A DNA stretch of 64,000 nt from Streptomyces luomodiensis (GTDB lineage: Bacteria > Actinomycetota > Actinomycetes > Streptomycetales > Streptomycetaceae): NCBI RefSeq assembly GCF_031679605.1, contig NZ_CP117522.1, positions 9,176,001 to 9,240,000 on the forward strand. Reading direction: 5' to 3'. The position numbers were made by a program, and so were the translations under genes. This document shows positions 15,217 to 23,884 of the stretch, piece by piece. A model generated the notes under the pieces. The model did not search any database. It saw only the letters and a program-made list of their open reading frames with translations, and was not told the DNA's origin. How positions within the stretch are numbered: the stretch's first letter is position 1; every line of letters starts with the position of its first letter.

Positions 15217-16251
15217 CTAGCGGAGCTGGACCACCAGAGTGCTCATCCGGCCGGCGGCGGTGTCGTACACCCGTAGCAGCAGCTGGTTGTGGTCGTTGAT
15301 GTCGTCGATCGACCGCACGGTGCCCTCGGGGAGGTCCAGCATCGAGTCGAGCCGGTGCGGGGCGCCGTGCGGGTCCCACACCGCGGGGAGGCTGGTGGCG
15401 ACGGTGTCCGCCGTGACCCGTACGGTGCCGGTGATCCAGCCGCGTGCGTTGATGTCCAGGGCCTGCCCGCCCAGACCTTCGTCGGCCAGCTGCCGCGGGG
15501 CGTCGGGCGCGCCCCAGCGGACGGCCGCCGAGACGCCGTCCGGGCGGATCTGACCGCCGACGGCCACACCGGCGTTGTTGATGTCGTGCAGCCAGGTGCG
15601 CGTGGTGCCGGGCGCCGAGCCGGAATACCTCACCTCGGTGCCGTCGGGCCGCCAGGCGGTGCCCGTGTCGTCTCTCCAGCCGACGACGATCCCCTTGTCG
15701 TTGAGAGCCGAGGCGTAGGAGCCGTCGTTCGGTCCCGACAGGTGCTGGAACCCGGTTTCCGGCCGCCAGCGGTAGTACGACGTGGCGACCCGCGGGTGCC
15801 CGCCCGGCCAGCTGATGAACTGGTGGGACGCCGCCACCAGCAGGGTGCCGTCCTCGCCCAGCCGGGCCGTGTCGGCCGAGGTCTCGCCCTCCGGCAGGCC
15901 CGGAGTGGTCACGGTGCCGTCCGCGCCCCACAGCACCACGCCCTGACCGGACCGCACGCCCACGACGCGGCCGTCGTCGGCGATGTCGGTCGGGAGGGCG
16001 TGCGGGACGTCGGCCAACGCCCGCCGCTCGCCGGTCACCGCGTTCCACACCCCGGCGCCACCCTGCCCCGTGCGGAACGGGACGTCTCCGCGCCTGTTCA
16101 TCGCGTGGGCGACATCGCTCTCCTCCAGGGTGCCGACCACCCGGGCGCGCGGCCGCGGCCGGGTGGGCCCGTCCTGTGCCGCGGCAGCCGCCGTGGGCAG
16201 CAACAGGGCGAACGCGGCGATCACGGCCGCCACGTGTCTCCGGTGTGGCAT
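15217..16251 (-). CDS. Secreted protein with HAF/beta-propeller-like repeats
   Basis: 344 residues with a cleavable signal peptide (HVAAVIAAFALLLPTAAAAAQD). The mature part repeats a blade-like pattern: DVAHAMNRRGDV, TDIADDGRVVGVRSG, SALNDKGIVVGWRDD, HDINNAGVAVGGQ, LDINARGWITGTV, DDINDHNQLLL. This D-I-N-x-x-G-x-V-V-G motif is that of extracellular HAF-type repeats, which form beta-propellers. The ligand or function is unknown. Confidence 0.72.
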   Translation of the reverse strand: MPHRRHVAAVIAAFALLLPTAAAAAQDGPTRPRPRARVVGTLEESDVAHAMNRRGDVPFRTGQGGAGVWNAVTGERRALADVPHALPTDIADDGRVVGVRSGQGVVLWGADGTVTTPGLPEGETSADTARLGEDGTLLVAASHQFISWPGGHPRVATSYYRWRPETGFQHLSGPNDGSYASALNDKGIVVGWRDDTGTAWRPDGTEVRYSGSAPGTTRTWLHDINNAGVAVGGQIRPDGVSAAVRWGAPDAPRQLADEGLGGQALDINARGWITGTVRVTADTVATSLPAVWDPHGAPHRLDSMLDLPEGTVRSIDDINDHNQLLLRVYDTAAGRMSTLVVQLR

Positions 16252-16405
16252 GGCGGTTCCCCCGTGTCCTGAATGCCGGTATGTGGCCGAACGGCGCCAT
16301 CATGACGCTCGCCCGGACCCCGGCGCGAGGCCGGAACGCGCCAAGACATGGCACGGTCGAGCGCGTTCGCGCACGCTGGACCGTCTCGGCCTGTTCCGGT
16401 CGTCG

Positions 16406-16534
16406 CTACGGCCGCACGGTGAGCCGCGGGGCCGTGGCGAGTGCCGCGCTGATCGCGGTGGCCGCGCCGAGTGCGCACCGTGTGCGGCGCCGCGGGGGCC
16501 GGGGGTGCTGTGCGCAGTCCGGGGGGACCCGCAT
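16406..16534 (-). CDS. Small ORF (42 codons) downstream of the CitMHS transporter
   Basis: Starts at ATG 16534, 30 bp after the transporter stop, with AAGGAG at about 16544-16549 on the complement and 9-bp spacing. The peptide begins MRVPPDCAQHPRPPRRRTRC, a basic N-terminus, then a hydrophobic ALGAATAISAALATAP. Almost all third positions are G or C. It could be a short membrane-active or leader-type peptide. The remaining bases 16252-16405 up to the next gene show no ORF I can support. Confidence 0.35.
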   Translation of the reverse strand: MRVPPDCAQHPRPPRRRTRCALGAATAISAALATAPRLTVRP

Positions 16535-16563
16535 GGCCGACGTCTCCTTACGGTGGTGGCGGT

Positions 16564-17934
16564 TCACAGCGATATGGCACCGGTGAGCAGTGCGGCGGCC
16601 GTCATGACGGCAGTCGTGCCGAAGGCCCAGCGGAAGATGAAGCGCTGGTGTTCGCCGAGTTGTACGCCGCTCATGCTGACGAGGATGAAGGTGGAGGCGG
16701 TGAGGGGGCTGAGCGGGAACCCGGTGGTCATCTGGCCGAGCACCGCGGCTCGGGCGATCTCCGCCTCGTCGGCGCCGAATCCGGACGCCGTGTGGGAGAG
16801 CACGGGCAGCACGCCGAAGTAGTAGGCGTCCGGGGTGAAGGCCAGACTCAGGGGCATACCGGTCACGGCCACGATGGGCGCCAGATGCCCGCCCAGGGAA
16901 TCGGGCACGACGGCGACCAGCGCCTCGGCCATCTCGGAGATCATTTCGGTGCCGGTGAGAACTCCGGTGAACACGCCCGCGGCGAAGATCATCGTGGTGA
17001 CCAGCACCACGCTCTTCGCATGCTTCTCCAGGAGCGCCTGCTGCCCCTCCCAGGTGGGGTGGTTGACGAACAGGGCGAGCGCGAAGGCCAGCGCGAACAG
17101 CACCGGCAGGGGCATGAGCTCCATGACGAGCGCCACGATCAGCGCGACCGTCAGCACCCCGTTGAACACGGTCAGCGGAAGGGAAGGACGTGCCGCCCGT
17201 GTCACCAGCGGTGTGCCGGGGCCGTCTCCCGGCGTACGCCGCGCAGTCCGCCGCGTACGCGTCGACGTAACCCTCCGCGTGTCGTCCTGCGCCCGCTGTC
17301 CGGAGTCCGCCGCCGCTAGTGCGGTCAGGCGGCGGCGCTCGCGGCGGCCGATCCAGTACGAGGCGAACAGCACCCACGCGATACCGCATCCCATCGCGGG
17401 CAGAACCGGGGTGAAGACCTGCGAACCGTCCAGCTTCAGCGCCGCCATGGCCCGCACCGTCGGTCCGCCCCACGGGAGCATGTTCATCACGCCCGCGCCC
17501 AGACAGACGACACCGGAGAGGACCAAGGGGCTCATGCCCAGGCGTGTGTAGACGGGCAGCAGTGCGGAGACCGTGATGAGGAAGGTCGACGCGCCGTCGC
17601 CGTCGAGCGCCACGCACATCGTGAGGACGGCGGTCCCGACCGCGATGCGCGCCGGATCATTGCGGGCGGCGCGCAGGATCCGGCTGATCAACGGGTCGAA
17701 GAGCCCGGCGTCCACCATCAAGGAGAAGTAGAGGACCGCGAAGGCGATCATGATGCCGGTCGGGGCCACCGTGCCGAGCCCGTCGAGGATCATGTCGCCC
17801 ATGTCGCCGGCGAAGCCGCCGATCACAGCCGCCGGGACCGGCAACAGAACCAGCGCCACCAGGACGGAGACCCGCTTCGTCATGGTCAGGAGCAGGAACA
17901 GGCCGATCGTGGAGAACCCCAGGGCTGCCAGCAT
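16564..17934 (-). CDS. CitMHS-family (SLC13/ion transporter superfamily) citrate-type transporter
   Basis: 456 residues with about 11-12 hydrophobic spans in two halves joined by a charged linker (residues 215-245, RRVTSTRTRRTARRTPGD). The conserved half-loops ALDGDGASTFLITVSALLP and LPWGGPTVRAMAAL in the N-half and TPDAYYFGVLPVLS plus GFPLSPLTASTFIL in the C-half are typical of CitMHS metal-citrate/proton symporters. It diverges from a LysR gene followed by CoA-transferase and CoA-lyase genes, so it probably imports the organic acid they degrade. Confidence 0.88.
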   Translation of the reverse strand: MLAALGFSTIGLFLLLTMTKRVSVLVALVLLPVPAAVIGGFAGDMGDMILDGLGTVAPTGIMIAFAVLYFSLMVDAGLFDPLISRILRAARNDPARIAVGTAVLTMCVALDGDGASTFLITVSALLPVYTRLGMSPLVLSGVVCLGAGVMNMLPWGGPTVRAMAALKLDGSQVFTPVLPAMGCGIAWVLFASYWIGRRERRRLTALAAADSGQRAQDDTRRVTSTRTRRTARRTPGDGPGTPLVTRAARPSLPLTVFNGVLTVALIVALVMELMPLPVLFALAFALALFVNHPTWEGQQALLEKHAKSVVLVTTMIFAAGVFTGVLTGTEMISEMAEALVAVVPDSLGGHLAPIVAVTGMPLSLAFTPDAYYFGVLPVLSHTASGFGADEAEIARAAVLGQMTTGFPLSPLTASTFILVSMSGVQLGEHQRFIFRWAFGTTAVMTAAALLTGAISL

Positions 17935-18069
17935 GGTTGTCGCTCACCTTCTCGTTCGCCTCATCGGCATCGGCTCCCGGCACGGGAAACGGGCCCCCGT
18001 GGTCCGGCGCTGCGGATGAGTTTCGAAGCGCCAGCGGATCGGAGTCCAGCATCAAACCGAGATCTATCC

Positions 18070-18084
18070 ATGCGCTTTGGGCAT
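18070..18084. promoter_or_regulatory. Candidate LysR box (T-N11-A)
   Basis: ATGC (18070-18073) GCTTTGG GCAT (18081-18084) fits the T-N11-A dyad bound by LysR-type regulators. It lies between the divergent citMHS and lysR genes. Confidence 0.45.
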
Positions 18085-18090
18085 CAGTCT

Positions 18091-18127
18091 CCGGGGAGGA
18101 CACCGGGGAGGACACCGGGGAGGACAC
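18091..18127. repeat. Three tandem 12-bp repeats (CCGGGGAGGACA) upstream of lysR
   Basis: Exact copies at 18091-18102, 18103-18114 and 18115-18126. Each contains GGGGAGG, a perfect Shine-Dalgarno core, and the array ends 16 bp before the LysR ATG at 18143. Confidence 0.85.
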
Positions 18128-18142
18128 TTAGGATCACTCGCC

Positions 18143-19063
18143 ATGGACAGCACCCTGCGTCAACTCGCGGCCTATGCGGCCGTCGCTCGGGCGGCCAGCT
18201 TCACCGCGGCCGCCGCACAGCTGAAGGTGTCCCAGTCCTCACTCAGCCGCGCGGTGGCGGACCTGGAACGGCAGCTGGGCACCCGGCTCCTCGAACGCGA
18301 CACCCGTAATGTCGAGCTGACCGCCGCGGGCGTCGAGGCGCTGCGCATCGCCGAGCAGATCGTGAACGCCCACCGCTCCGGGATGAAGGAGCTCGAGCGC
18401 TTCCTGCTCGGCGAGTCGGGAACGGTCGCGGTGGCCACCCTGCCGTCGGTCGCCGCGGTCCTGCTGCCGCAGGTGATCCTGGACTTCCGTCGGCAACGGC
18501 CGCAGGTGGCCGTCCAGATCATGGACGGCCTCGAACAGTCGGTACTCAGCCGTGTGCTTTCGGGCGACGCGGACTTCGCCATCACGACCGGTGAGCCGTC
18601 GGGACAGCTGGACCACCGGCCTTTGGTGCGGGACCGGTTCGTCGCGGTCCTGCCGCGGGACCACCCGCTGACCGACCGTCCCGGCGTCACATGGGAGGAC
18701 CTGGCCCGCGAACCCTTCCTCGCGGTCGGCCGGGACTCCAGTGTGCGGCGGCTGACCGACGCGGCGTTCGCCCAGATCGACGTCGGCTCGGCGCCGTCCG
18801 CGGAGGCGGGCAACGTCGCCACGGTCGGCGGGCTCGTGGCGGCCGGGCTCGGGGTGACCGCGCTGCCCGCGCTGGTGCTGCCGCTCCTGGGCACCGGGCC
18901 GGTCGTCCACCGCCCGCTCTCCGAGCCCACGGTCCATCGGCGCCTCGACATCGCCGTACGGGCGCGCCGCCCGCTGCCCCAGGCGGCCGATCGGTTCCTG
19001 GACACACTGCGGGAGTTCCGCACCCGCCGGCACCGACTGCCGCCTGGGGTGAGCTGGGCCTGA
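18143..19063 (+). CDS. LysR-family transcriptional regulator
   Basis: 306 residues from ATG 18143. The N-terminal winged HTH reads LRQLAAYAAVARAASFTAAA, QLKVSQSSLSRAVADLERQL, TRLLERDTRNVELTAAG. The substrate-binding domain follows from about residue 90 (VAVATLPSVAAVLLPQVI). It is divergent from the CitMHS transporter and upstream of the CoA-transferase and lyase genes, so it most likely activates both units in response to the transported acid. An in-frame extension back to 18077 would run through the tandem repeats and is not credible. Confidence 0.92.
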   Translation: MDSTLRQLAAYAAVARAASFTAAAAQLKVSQSSLSRAVADLERQLGTRLLERDTRNVELTAAGVEALRIAEQIVNAHRSGMKELERFLLGESGTVAVATLPSVAAVLLPQVILDFRRQRPQVAVQIMDGLEQSVLSRVLSGDADFAITTGEPSGQLDHRPLVRDRFVAVLPRDHPLTDRPGVTWEDLAREPFLAVGRDSSVRRLTDAAFAQIDVGSAPSAEAGNVATVGGLVAAGLGVTALPALVLPLLGTGPVVHRPLSEPTVHRRLDIAVRARRPLPQAADRFLDTLREFRTRRHRLPPGVSWA

Positions 19064-19210
19064 CCCGGCCCGTGAGCTGAGTCCGACCGGCCCACCGCGC
19101 ACCCACTTATGCGTGTTCCGCATGTATTCATCGCCGTCTTTTGCTGGACGCACATGCCTGGGGGTCGGCAGGCTGACAGGCGTCGCAGTGAGGCGAGTTT
19201 GGGGAGCACA

Positions 19211-20428
19211 GTGACGTTCGAGCAGCAGCAAACCGGCGGCCGAGGCCAGTTGCGGGGTCTCAAGGTGGTCGAGTTCGCACATGTGGTGGCCGGTCCGCTG
19301 GCGGGCTCCATGCTCGCCGACCAGGGCGCGGACGTGGTTCATGTGGAGCCGCCGGGCGTCGGGGACGCGGCACGGGCCATGGGCCCCAGCAAGGACGGTC
19401 ACCCGCTCTGGTTCAAGGTCGCCGGCCGCAACAAGCGGTCCGTCACCCTCGATCTGCGCCAGGAGTCCGGGCGGCAGGTCGCCCAGCGGCTCGTCGCCTG
19501 GGCGGACGTCGTGATCGTCACCCTGCGCCAGGGCCGGCTGCGCGCCTGGGGGCTCGACTGGGAGTCCGTGCACCAGATCAATCCGAAGGCCGTACTGCTC
19601 CAGATCTCCGGCTTCGGCGCGACGTCCTCCCGGGCCGACGAGCCGGGCTTCGGCAAGGTCGGCGAGGCCCGCAGCGGCGTGGTGCACCTGACCGGTTTCC
19701 CCGACACCCCGCCCGTGCACACCGGTTTCTCCCACGGCGACGCCGTGACCGGCCTCATGGGCGCCTACGCGATCCTCGCCGCGCTGCACCGCCGCGACCA
19801 CGACCCCGATTTCGACGGCGAATGGATCGACCTCGCGCTCTTCGAGCCCCTGTTCCGGCTGGTCGAGTGGCAGGTCATCGTCCACGACCAGCTCGGATCG
19901 ACACCTGGGCGCTCCGGGAACCAGCTCGCGGTCGCCCCCGCGGCCGTCATCAACACCTACCGGTCGAAGGACGGTGAGTGGATCACCGTGACATCGGCGA
20001 CGCCGCGGTCCGTCCGCAACGTCGCGAAACTGCTCGGGTTCGACGAGGCCGAGTTCGCCACCGTACCGCAGCAGTTCGCCGGGCGCGCCCGCCTCGACGA
20101 CGGCCTGCGGGCGTGGGTGGCCGAGCGCACCGCCGCCGCCTGCCTCGAGGCGTTCACCCGTGCCGAGGTGGTGGCATCACCGGTGCTCAGCGCCGCCGAT
20201 ATCGCCGAGGACCCCGTCTACGCCGAACGCGAGGACATCGTCACGATCGACGACGCCGACCTCGGCCCCGTACGCATGCAGTCCGTCATCCCCCACTTCC
20301 ACCAGCGGCCGGGCGTGGTCTGGCGGACCGGGCCCGCCCTGGGGCAGGACAACCACCTCGTCTACCGGGATTGGCTCGGCCTGGACGAGGAGGAACTCAC
20401 CGACCTGGAGAAGCACGGTGTCGTCTGA
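19211..20428 (+). CDS. Class III (CaiB/BaiF) CoA-transferase
   Basis: 405 residues from GTG 19211, with GGGGAG at 19201-19206. The family's opening (LKVVEFAHVVAGPLAGSMLADQGADVVHVE) is clear. The catalytic aspartate should lie in the region around FGKVGEARSG, though the exact residue is uncertain. Such enzymes move CoA between acyl-CoA and free acids, for example succinyl-CoA to itaconate, mesaconate or oxalate. The 3' end overlaps the next gene by 11 bp, which indicates translational coupling with the lyase. Confidence 0.9.
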   Translation: MTFEQQQTGGRGQLRGLKVVEFAHVVAGPLAGSMLADQGADVVHVEPPGVGDAARAMGPSKDGHPLWFKVAGRNKRSVTLDLRQESGRQVAQRLVAWADVVIVTLRQGRLRAWGLDWESVHQINPKAVLLQISGFGATSSRADEPGFGKVGEARSGVVHLTGFPDTPPVHTGFSHGDAVTGLMGAYAILAALHRRDHDPDFDGEWIDLALFEPLFRLVEWQVIVHDQLGSTPGRSGNQLAVAPAAVINTYRSKDGEWITVTSATPRSVRNVAKLLGFDEAEFATVPQQFAGRARLDDGLRAWVAERTAAACLEAFTRAEVVASPVLSAADIAEDPVYAEREDIVTIDDADLGPVRMQSVIPHFHQRPGVVWRTGPALGQDNHLVYRDWLGLDEEELTDLEKHGVV

Positions 20429-21365
20429 TCCCCGTCGCACCCCACCCCTCGCGCCCGCGCCGCGCCCGCTCCTGCGGTCCCTGCTGTTCGTACCCGGCAA
20501 CAGAACGGCCTCCTGGCTTCCCAAGGCCAGGGCGGCAGGAGCCGACGCGGTCATCCTCGACCTGGAGGACGCCGTGCCCGAGGCCGACCGGGCCGCCGCT
20601 CTGGACCAGGTGACGAACGCTCTCGCCCGGCAGGCCGACACCCCTGGGGGACCGGCTCTGTTCGTCCGCGTCACCCCTCTCGACACCTGGGCGGCCGCCG
20701 AGGCGCTGCGCGGCATCTGCGGTCCAGGACTCAGCGGCATCGTCCTGCCCAAAGTGACCGGGCCCGACGACATACGCCTCGCCGACCGGCTCCTGGGCTG
20801 GTGCGAACGCGAACACGGCCTGCCCCGGGGCCACGTCGCCCTGGTGCCCCTGCTGGAGAGCGCCCGTGCTCTGCACGATGCCCACGGCTGCGCGGCGGCC
20901 GCCGGCCGGGTCGCCTACCCCGGCGCGATCACGGGGGCGGGCGGTGATGTCGAACGGGCCGTCGGCTACCGCTGGAGCCCTCAGGGCTGCGAAACACATG
21001 CCCTGCGCGCCCGGGTACTGCTCGACGTACGGGCCGCGGGCGCACCGCATCCGGTGGCCGGGCTGTGGACCCGCGTCGGCGATCTCGACGGACTGCGCGC
21101 CTTCGCCGAACAGAACCGGGCGCTCGGCTACGCGGGCATGATGGCCATCCACCCCTCGCATGTGCCCGTCCTCAACGAGGTGTTCGCGCCCAGCACGGCC
21201 GAGCTCGAGCGCGCGGCACGGTTGGTCGCCGCTGTGGAGGAGGCACAGGCCGACGGCACGGGTGCGGTCACTTTCGAGGGGGAGATGGTCGACGAGGCCA
21301 TGGCGGCGACGGCCCGGTCGCTACTGGAGTGGTATACCGTCGGTGCCGACAGCATGCGCGAATAG
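20418..21365 (+). CDS. HpcH/HpaI-type CoA-ester lyase (CitE-like)
   Basis: 315 residues from GTG 20418, overlapping the CoA-transferase stop. The CitE-like barrel is recognised by RSLLFVPGNRTASWLPKA, the metal-site motif ADAVILDLEDAVPEADR, LVPLLESARALHDAH and GYAGMMAIHPSHVPVLNEVF. Related enzymes cleave citramalyl-CoA, beta-methylmalyl-CoA or malyl-CoA. With the preceding transferase it could activate and cleave an imported C4-C6 dicarboxylate. The order of enzymes resembles itaconate degradation, but no hydratase gene is adjacent. Confidence 0.88.
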   Translation: MSSDPRRTPPLAPAPRPLLRSLLFVPGNRTASWLPKARAAGADAVILDLEDAVPEADRAAALDQVTNALARQADTPGGPALFVRVTPLDTWAAAEALRGICGPGLSGIVLPKVTGPDDIRLADRLLGWCEREHGLPRGHVALVPLLESARALHDAHGCAAAAGRVAYPGAITGAGGDVERAVGYRWSPQGCETHALRARVLLDVRAAGAPHPVAGLWTRVGDLDGLRAFAEQNRALGYAGMMAIHPSHVPVLNEVFAPSTAELERAARLVAAVEEAQADGTGAVTFEGEMVDEAMAATARSLLEWYTVGADSMRE

Positions 21366-21385
21366 GTTGATGAGGTGGCAGGTCA

Positions 21386-22120
21386 GTGAGCCGACGGCGC
21401 CCTGCGACGCCGAGCACCGCCCCGCTCGCCGTGGCGCTGCCGGGCTCGTTCTGTGCCCCGGCGATATTCGACGGACTCGGACACGCGCTGGCGGGACACT
21501 GCCGCCTGCTGGCCCTGTCGTGGATGACGGATGCCGACGCGTGCGGCATCGCCTCGCTCGCCGAGTGGACCGCCGGCCGCATCAGGGCACACAGTGGCGA
21601 ACCGGTCGTCCTGATCGGGCACTCCACCGGCGGCGCGATCGCCCTCCAGGCCGCCGCACACCATCCCGAGCTGCTGCGGGCGCTGGTCTTGATCAATACC
21701 GGCCCCCATATGCGGGAACACGGAGATGTGGACACCCTGATCGACGCCATCGGGACGGACGGCGTGGAGAGCATGACGCGACGTGTGATGCGACGCTCGT
21801 TCCGGACCCCTCCGCCCGCGGCCGAACTCGAGCGCTTCCTCGCCTACGGTCGCGCCGTCCCCGCCCGGTCCGCCGTGGAGGCGCTGACCAGCCAGCGTGA
21901 CACCGACCTGACCGAGGTCCTGCCCGCGATCCGGGTGCCGGTCGCGGTCGTCCACGGGCGGCACGACCCGGTCCGCGGCGTCGCCGGCGCCGCGGCGATG
22001 GCCGAGGCGCTCCCGGACGCCACCTTCCACCCCGTGGACGCGGGACACAGCCCGATGTACGAGTGCCCCGACGCGGTGCGCACCATCCTCGTGGAACTCC
22101 TGGCCCGCACGGACCGCTGA
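21386..22120 (+). CDS. Alpha/beta hydrolase
   Basis: 244 residues from GTG 21386, 20 bp after the lyase stop and probably in the same transcript. It has the nucleophile elbow GHSTGG, the acid in VVHGRHDPVRG and the histidine in VDAGHSPMYE, a complete catalytic triad. The cytoplasmic location and operon context suggest hydrolysis of a CoA-ester, lactone or diketone in the same catabolic route, but no substrate can be named. Confidence 0.85.
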   Translation: MSRRRPATPSTAPLAVALPGSFCAPAIFDGLGHALAGHCRLLALSWMTDADACGIASLAEWTAGRIRAHSGEPVVLIGHSTGGAIALQAAAHHPELLRALVLINTGPHMREHGDVDTLIDAIGTDGVESMTRRVMRRSFRTPPPAAELERFLAYGRAVPARSAVEALTSQRDTDLTEVLPAIRVPVAVVHGRHDPVRGVAGAAAMAEALPDATFHPVDAGHSPMYECPDAVRTILVELLARTDR

Positions 22121-22288
22121 CCGCCGCCCACACCTCGGCCGGCCCGTTGTGCCTGCTCCGGGACGCTTCGGACGGGACGGGCGAACAATATGAACGCAAC
22201 GGCCGATGGGATGGCACTCACCCGTGGCGGTCCCTAACATCCCGGCTCGCAGCGCAACTTCGCGCAGAGCACGAACAGGAGCCGCTCC

Positions 22289-23752
22289 TTGAACACACCT
22301 GACGCGCCCACGCATGTCCCGTGGCGGGCCCCACGGCGCCGACGCCGCCCGGCGGCACTGGCGGCCGTGCTCGCCGCCGTGGTCCTCGGCACGCTCGGCA
22401 ACGCCCCCACCGCCCACGCGCGGACCGCCCAGCCCGAGGCCGCCACCTGCCCGGCCGATCTGGCCGGGAAGGCGAGGTGTTACACCGGTCAGGACACCAA
22501 CGGGGCGTACTACACGATGGCCGTGCCGACACACTGGAACGGATCCCTCGTCGTGCACGCCCACGGCGGCCCCGATCTCGGCGACTCCTCCGACCCGTCG
22601 CGCAGCACCGACGACCTGGAGCGCTGGGCGGTGATGGTCGACCAGGGATACGCGTGGGCCGGCTCCTCCTACCGCCGCGGTGGCTACGGCACCCGGATGG
22701 CGGCCGCGGACACCGACAACGTACGCCGTCTGTTCATCGACCGGTTCGGCCGGCCGAAGCGGACCTACCTGCACGGCCAGTCCTGGGGTGGCAACGTCGC
22801 CGCCAAGGTGGCGGAGACCTACGGCAGACAGCCCGGCGCCTACGACGGCACGTTGCTGACCAGCGGTGTCCTCGGTGGTGGTTCCCGCGGCTACGACTAC
22901 CGCGTGGACCTGCGCGTGGTCTACCAGTACTACTGCCACAACCACCCCCGCCCGAGCGAGCCGCAATACCCGCTGTGGCAGGGGCTGCGCCCGGACTCCA
23001 CCATGACGACGGCCGGGCTCCGCGCCCGCCTCCAGGAGTGCACCGGCTACGCGTCCGACCCCGCGGACCGGACCGCGTCGCAGCAGCGCAACCTCGACGA
23101 CATCCTCGCCGTCACCCACATCCCGGAGCGTTCACTGGAGTCGCATCTGCGGTTCGCCACCTTCACGTTCCGGGACATCGTGTGGAACCGGCTCGGGGGC
23201 CGTAACCCGTTCGGCAACCGGGGGGTGCGGTACACGGGCTCACACGACGACAAGGCGCTCAACGCGGGTGTCGAACGGTTCTCGGCGGACCCCACCGCAC
23301 GCCGTGACCTCTCCTACGACAGCGACCTCACCGGCACGGTGTCCATGCCGGTCCTCACCCTGCACGCGATCGACGACCCGACGGCCTTCGTCGAGCACGA
23401 GGCGGCCTACCGCGCCACGCTCCAGGGCGCCGGACGGGACGGGAACCTCGTCCAGACGTTCACCAGGGAAACCGAGCACAGCGCGCTGAGCGACGCCGAG
23501 TACGCCGACTCCATCGCGGCCCTGGACAGCTGGGTGCGCTCCGGCCGCAAGCCGACCCCGCGCTCGATCGCGGCCTCCTGCGCCGCCTTCGACGCGACCT
23601 ACGGCAGCGGTTGCTTCTACGACGCCGCCTTCCACCCCTCGCCGTACGCCTCGCGCGTTCGGCCCCGCCCCGGCGGGCTCGGCTGGCCTGCCATGACCGC
23701 GGCGCAGGAGCGGGCCTGGAGCCGGATCGACGGTGTGGGGATCGCTCCCTGA
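22289..23752 (+). CDS. Secreted alpha/beta hydrolase
   Basis: 487 residues starting at TTG 22289, with AGGAGC about 7 bp upstream. The signal peptide is long: an arginine-rich n-region (APRRRRRPAALAAVLAAVV) ending near TAHA. The hydrolase core shows HAHGGPDLG, the nucleophile elbow GQSWGG, an acid region HAIDDPTAFVEH and a histidine in TETEHSAL-like RETEHSALS. Two further cysteines (SCAAF and SGCFYD) may form a disulfide. It is probably an extracellular esterase. Confidence 0.8.
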   Translation: MNTPDAPTHVPWRAPRRRRRPAALAAVLAAVVLGTLGNAPTAHARTAQPEAATCPADLAGKARCYTGQDTNGAYYTMAVPTHWNGSLVVHAHGGPDLGDSSDPSRSTDDLERWAVMVDQGYAWAGSSYRRGGYGTRMAAADTDNVRRLFIDRFGRPKRTYLHGQSWGGNVAAKVAETYGRQPGAYDGTLLTSGVLGGGSRGYDYRVDLRVVYQYYCHNHPRPSEPQYPLWQGLRPDSTMTTAGLRARLQECTGYASDPADRTASQQRNLDDILAVTHIPERSLESHLRFATFTFRDIVWNRLGGRNPFGNRGVRYTGSHDDKALNAGVERFSADPTARRDLSYDSDLTGTVSMPVLTLHAIDDPTAFVEHEAAYRATLQGAGRDGNLVQTFTRETEHSALSDAEYADSIAALDSWVRSGRKPTPRSIAASCAAFDATYGSGCFYDAAFHPSPYASRVRPRPGGLGWPAMTAAQERAWSRIDGVGIAP

Positions 23753-23832
23753 GCGACCGCGCGCTGAGGGGCCCTCACGCATCCCCGCGGGTCCCGGCGG
23801 GTCCGGTCCCGGCGGGACCCGCGTCGCAACGC

Positions 23833-23864
23833 GCCCGGACACCCGGCTCGCCGGGTGTCCGGGC
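23833..23864. terminator. Bidirectional hairpin terminator
   Basis: GCCCGGACACCCGG (23833-23846), loop CTCG, then its exact complement at 23851-23864: a 14-bp stem between the convergent secreted hydrolase and LysE-type exporter genes. Confidence 0.8.
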
Positions 23865-23884
23865 CGGTGAACGGAGCGGGGCCG

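Noticed and set aside
18077-18142. Longer LysR start through the tandem repeats
   Set aside because: It would add GGHRGGHRGGH encoded by the repeats; LysR proteins begin at the MDSTLRQLAAY position.
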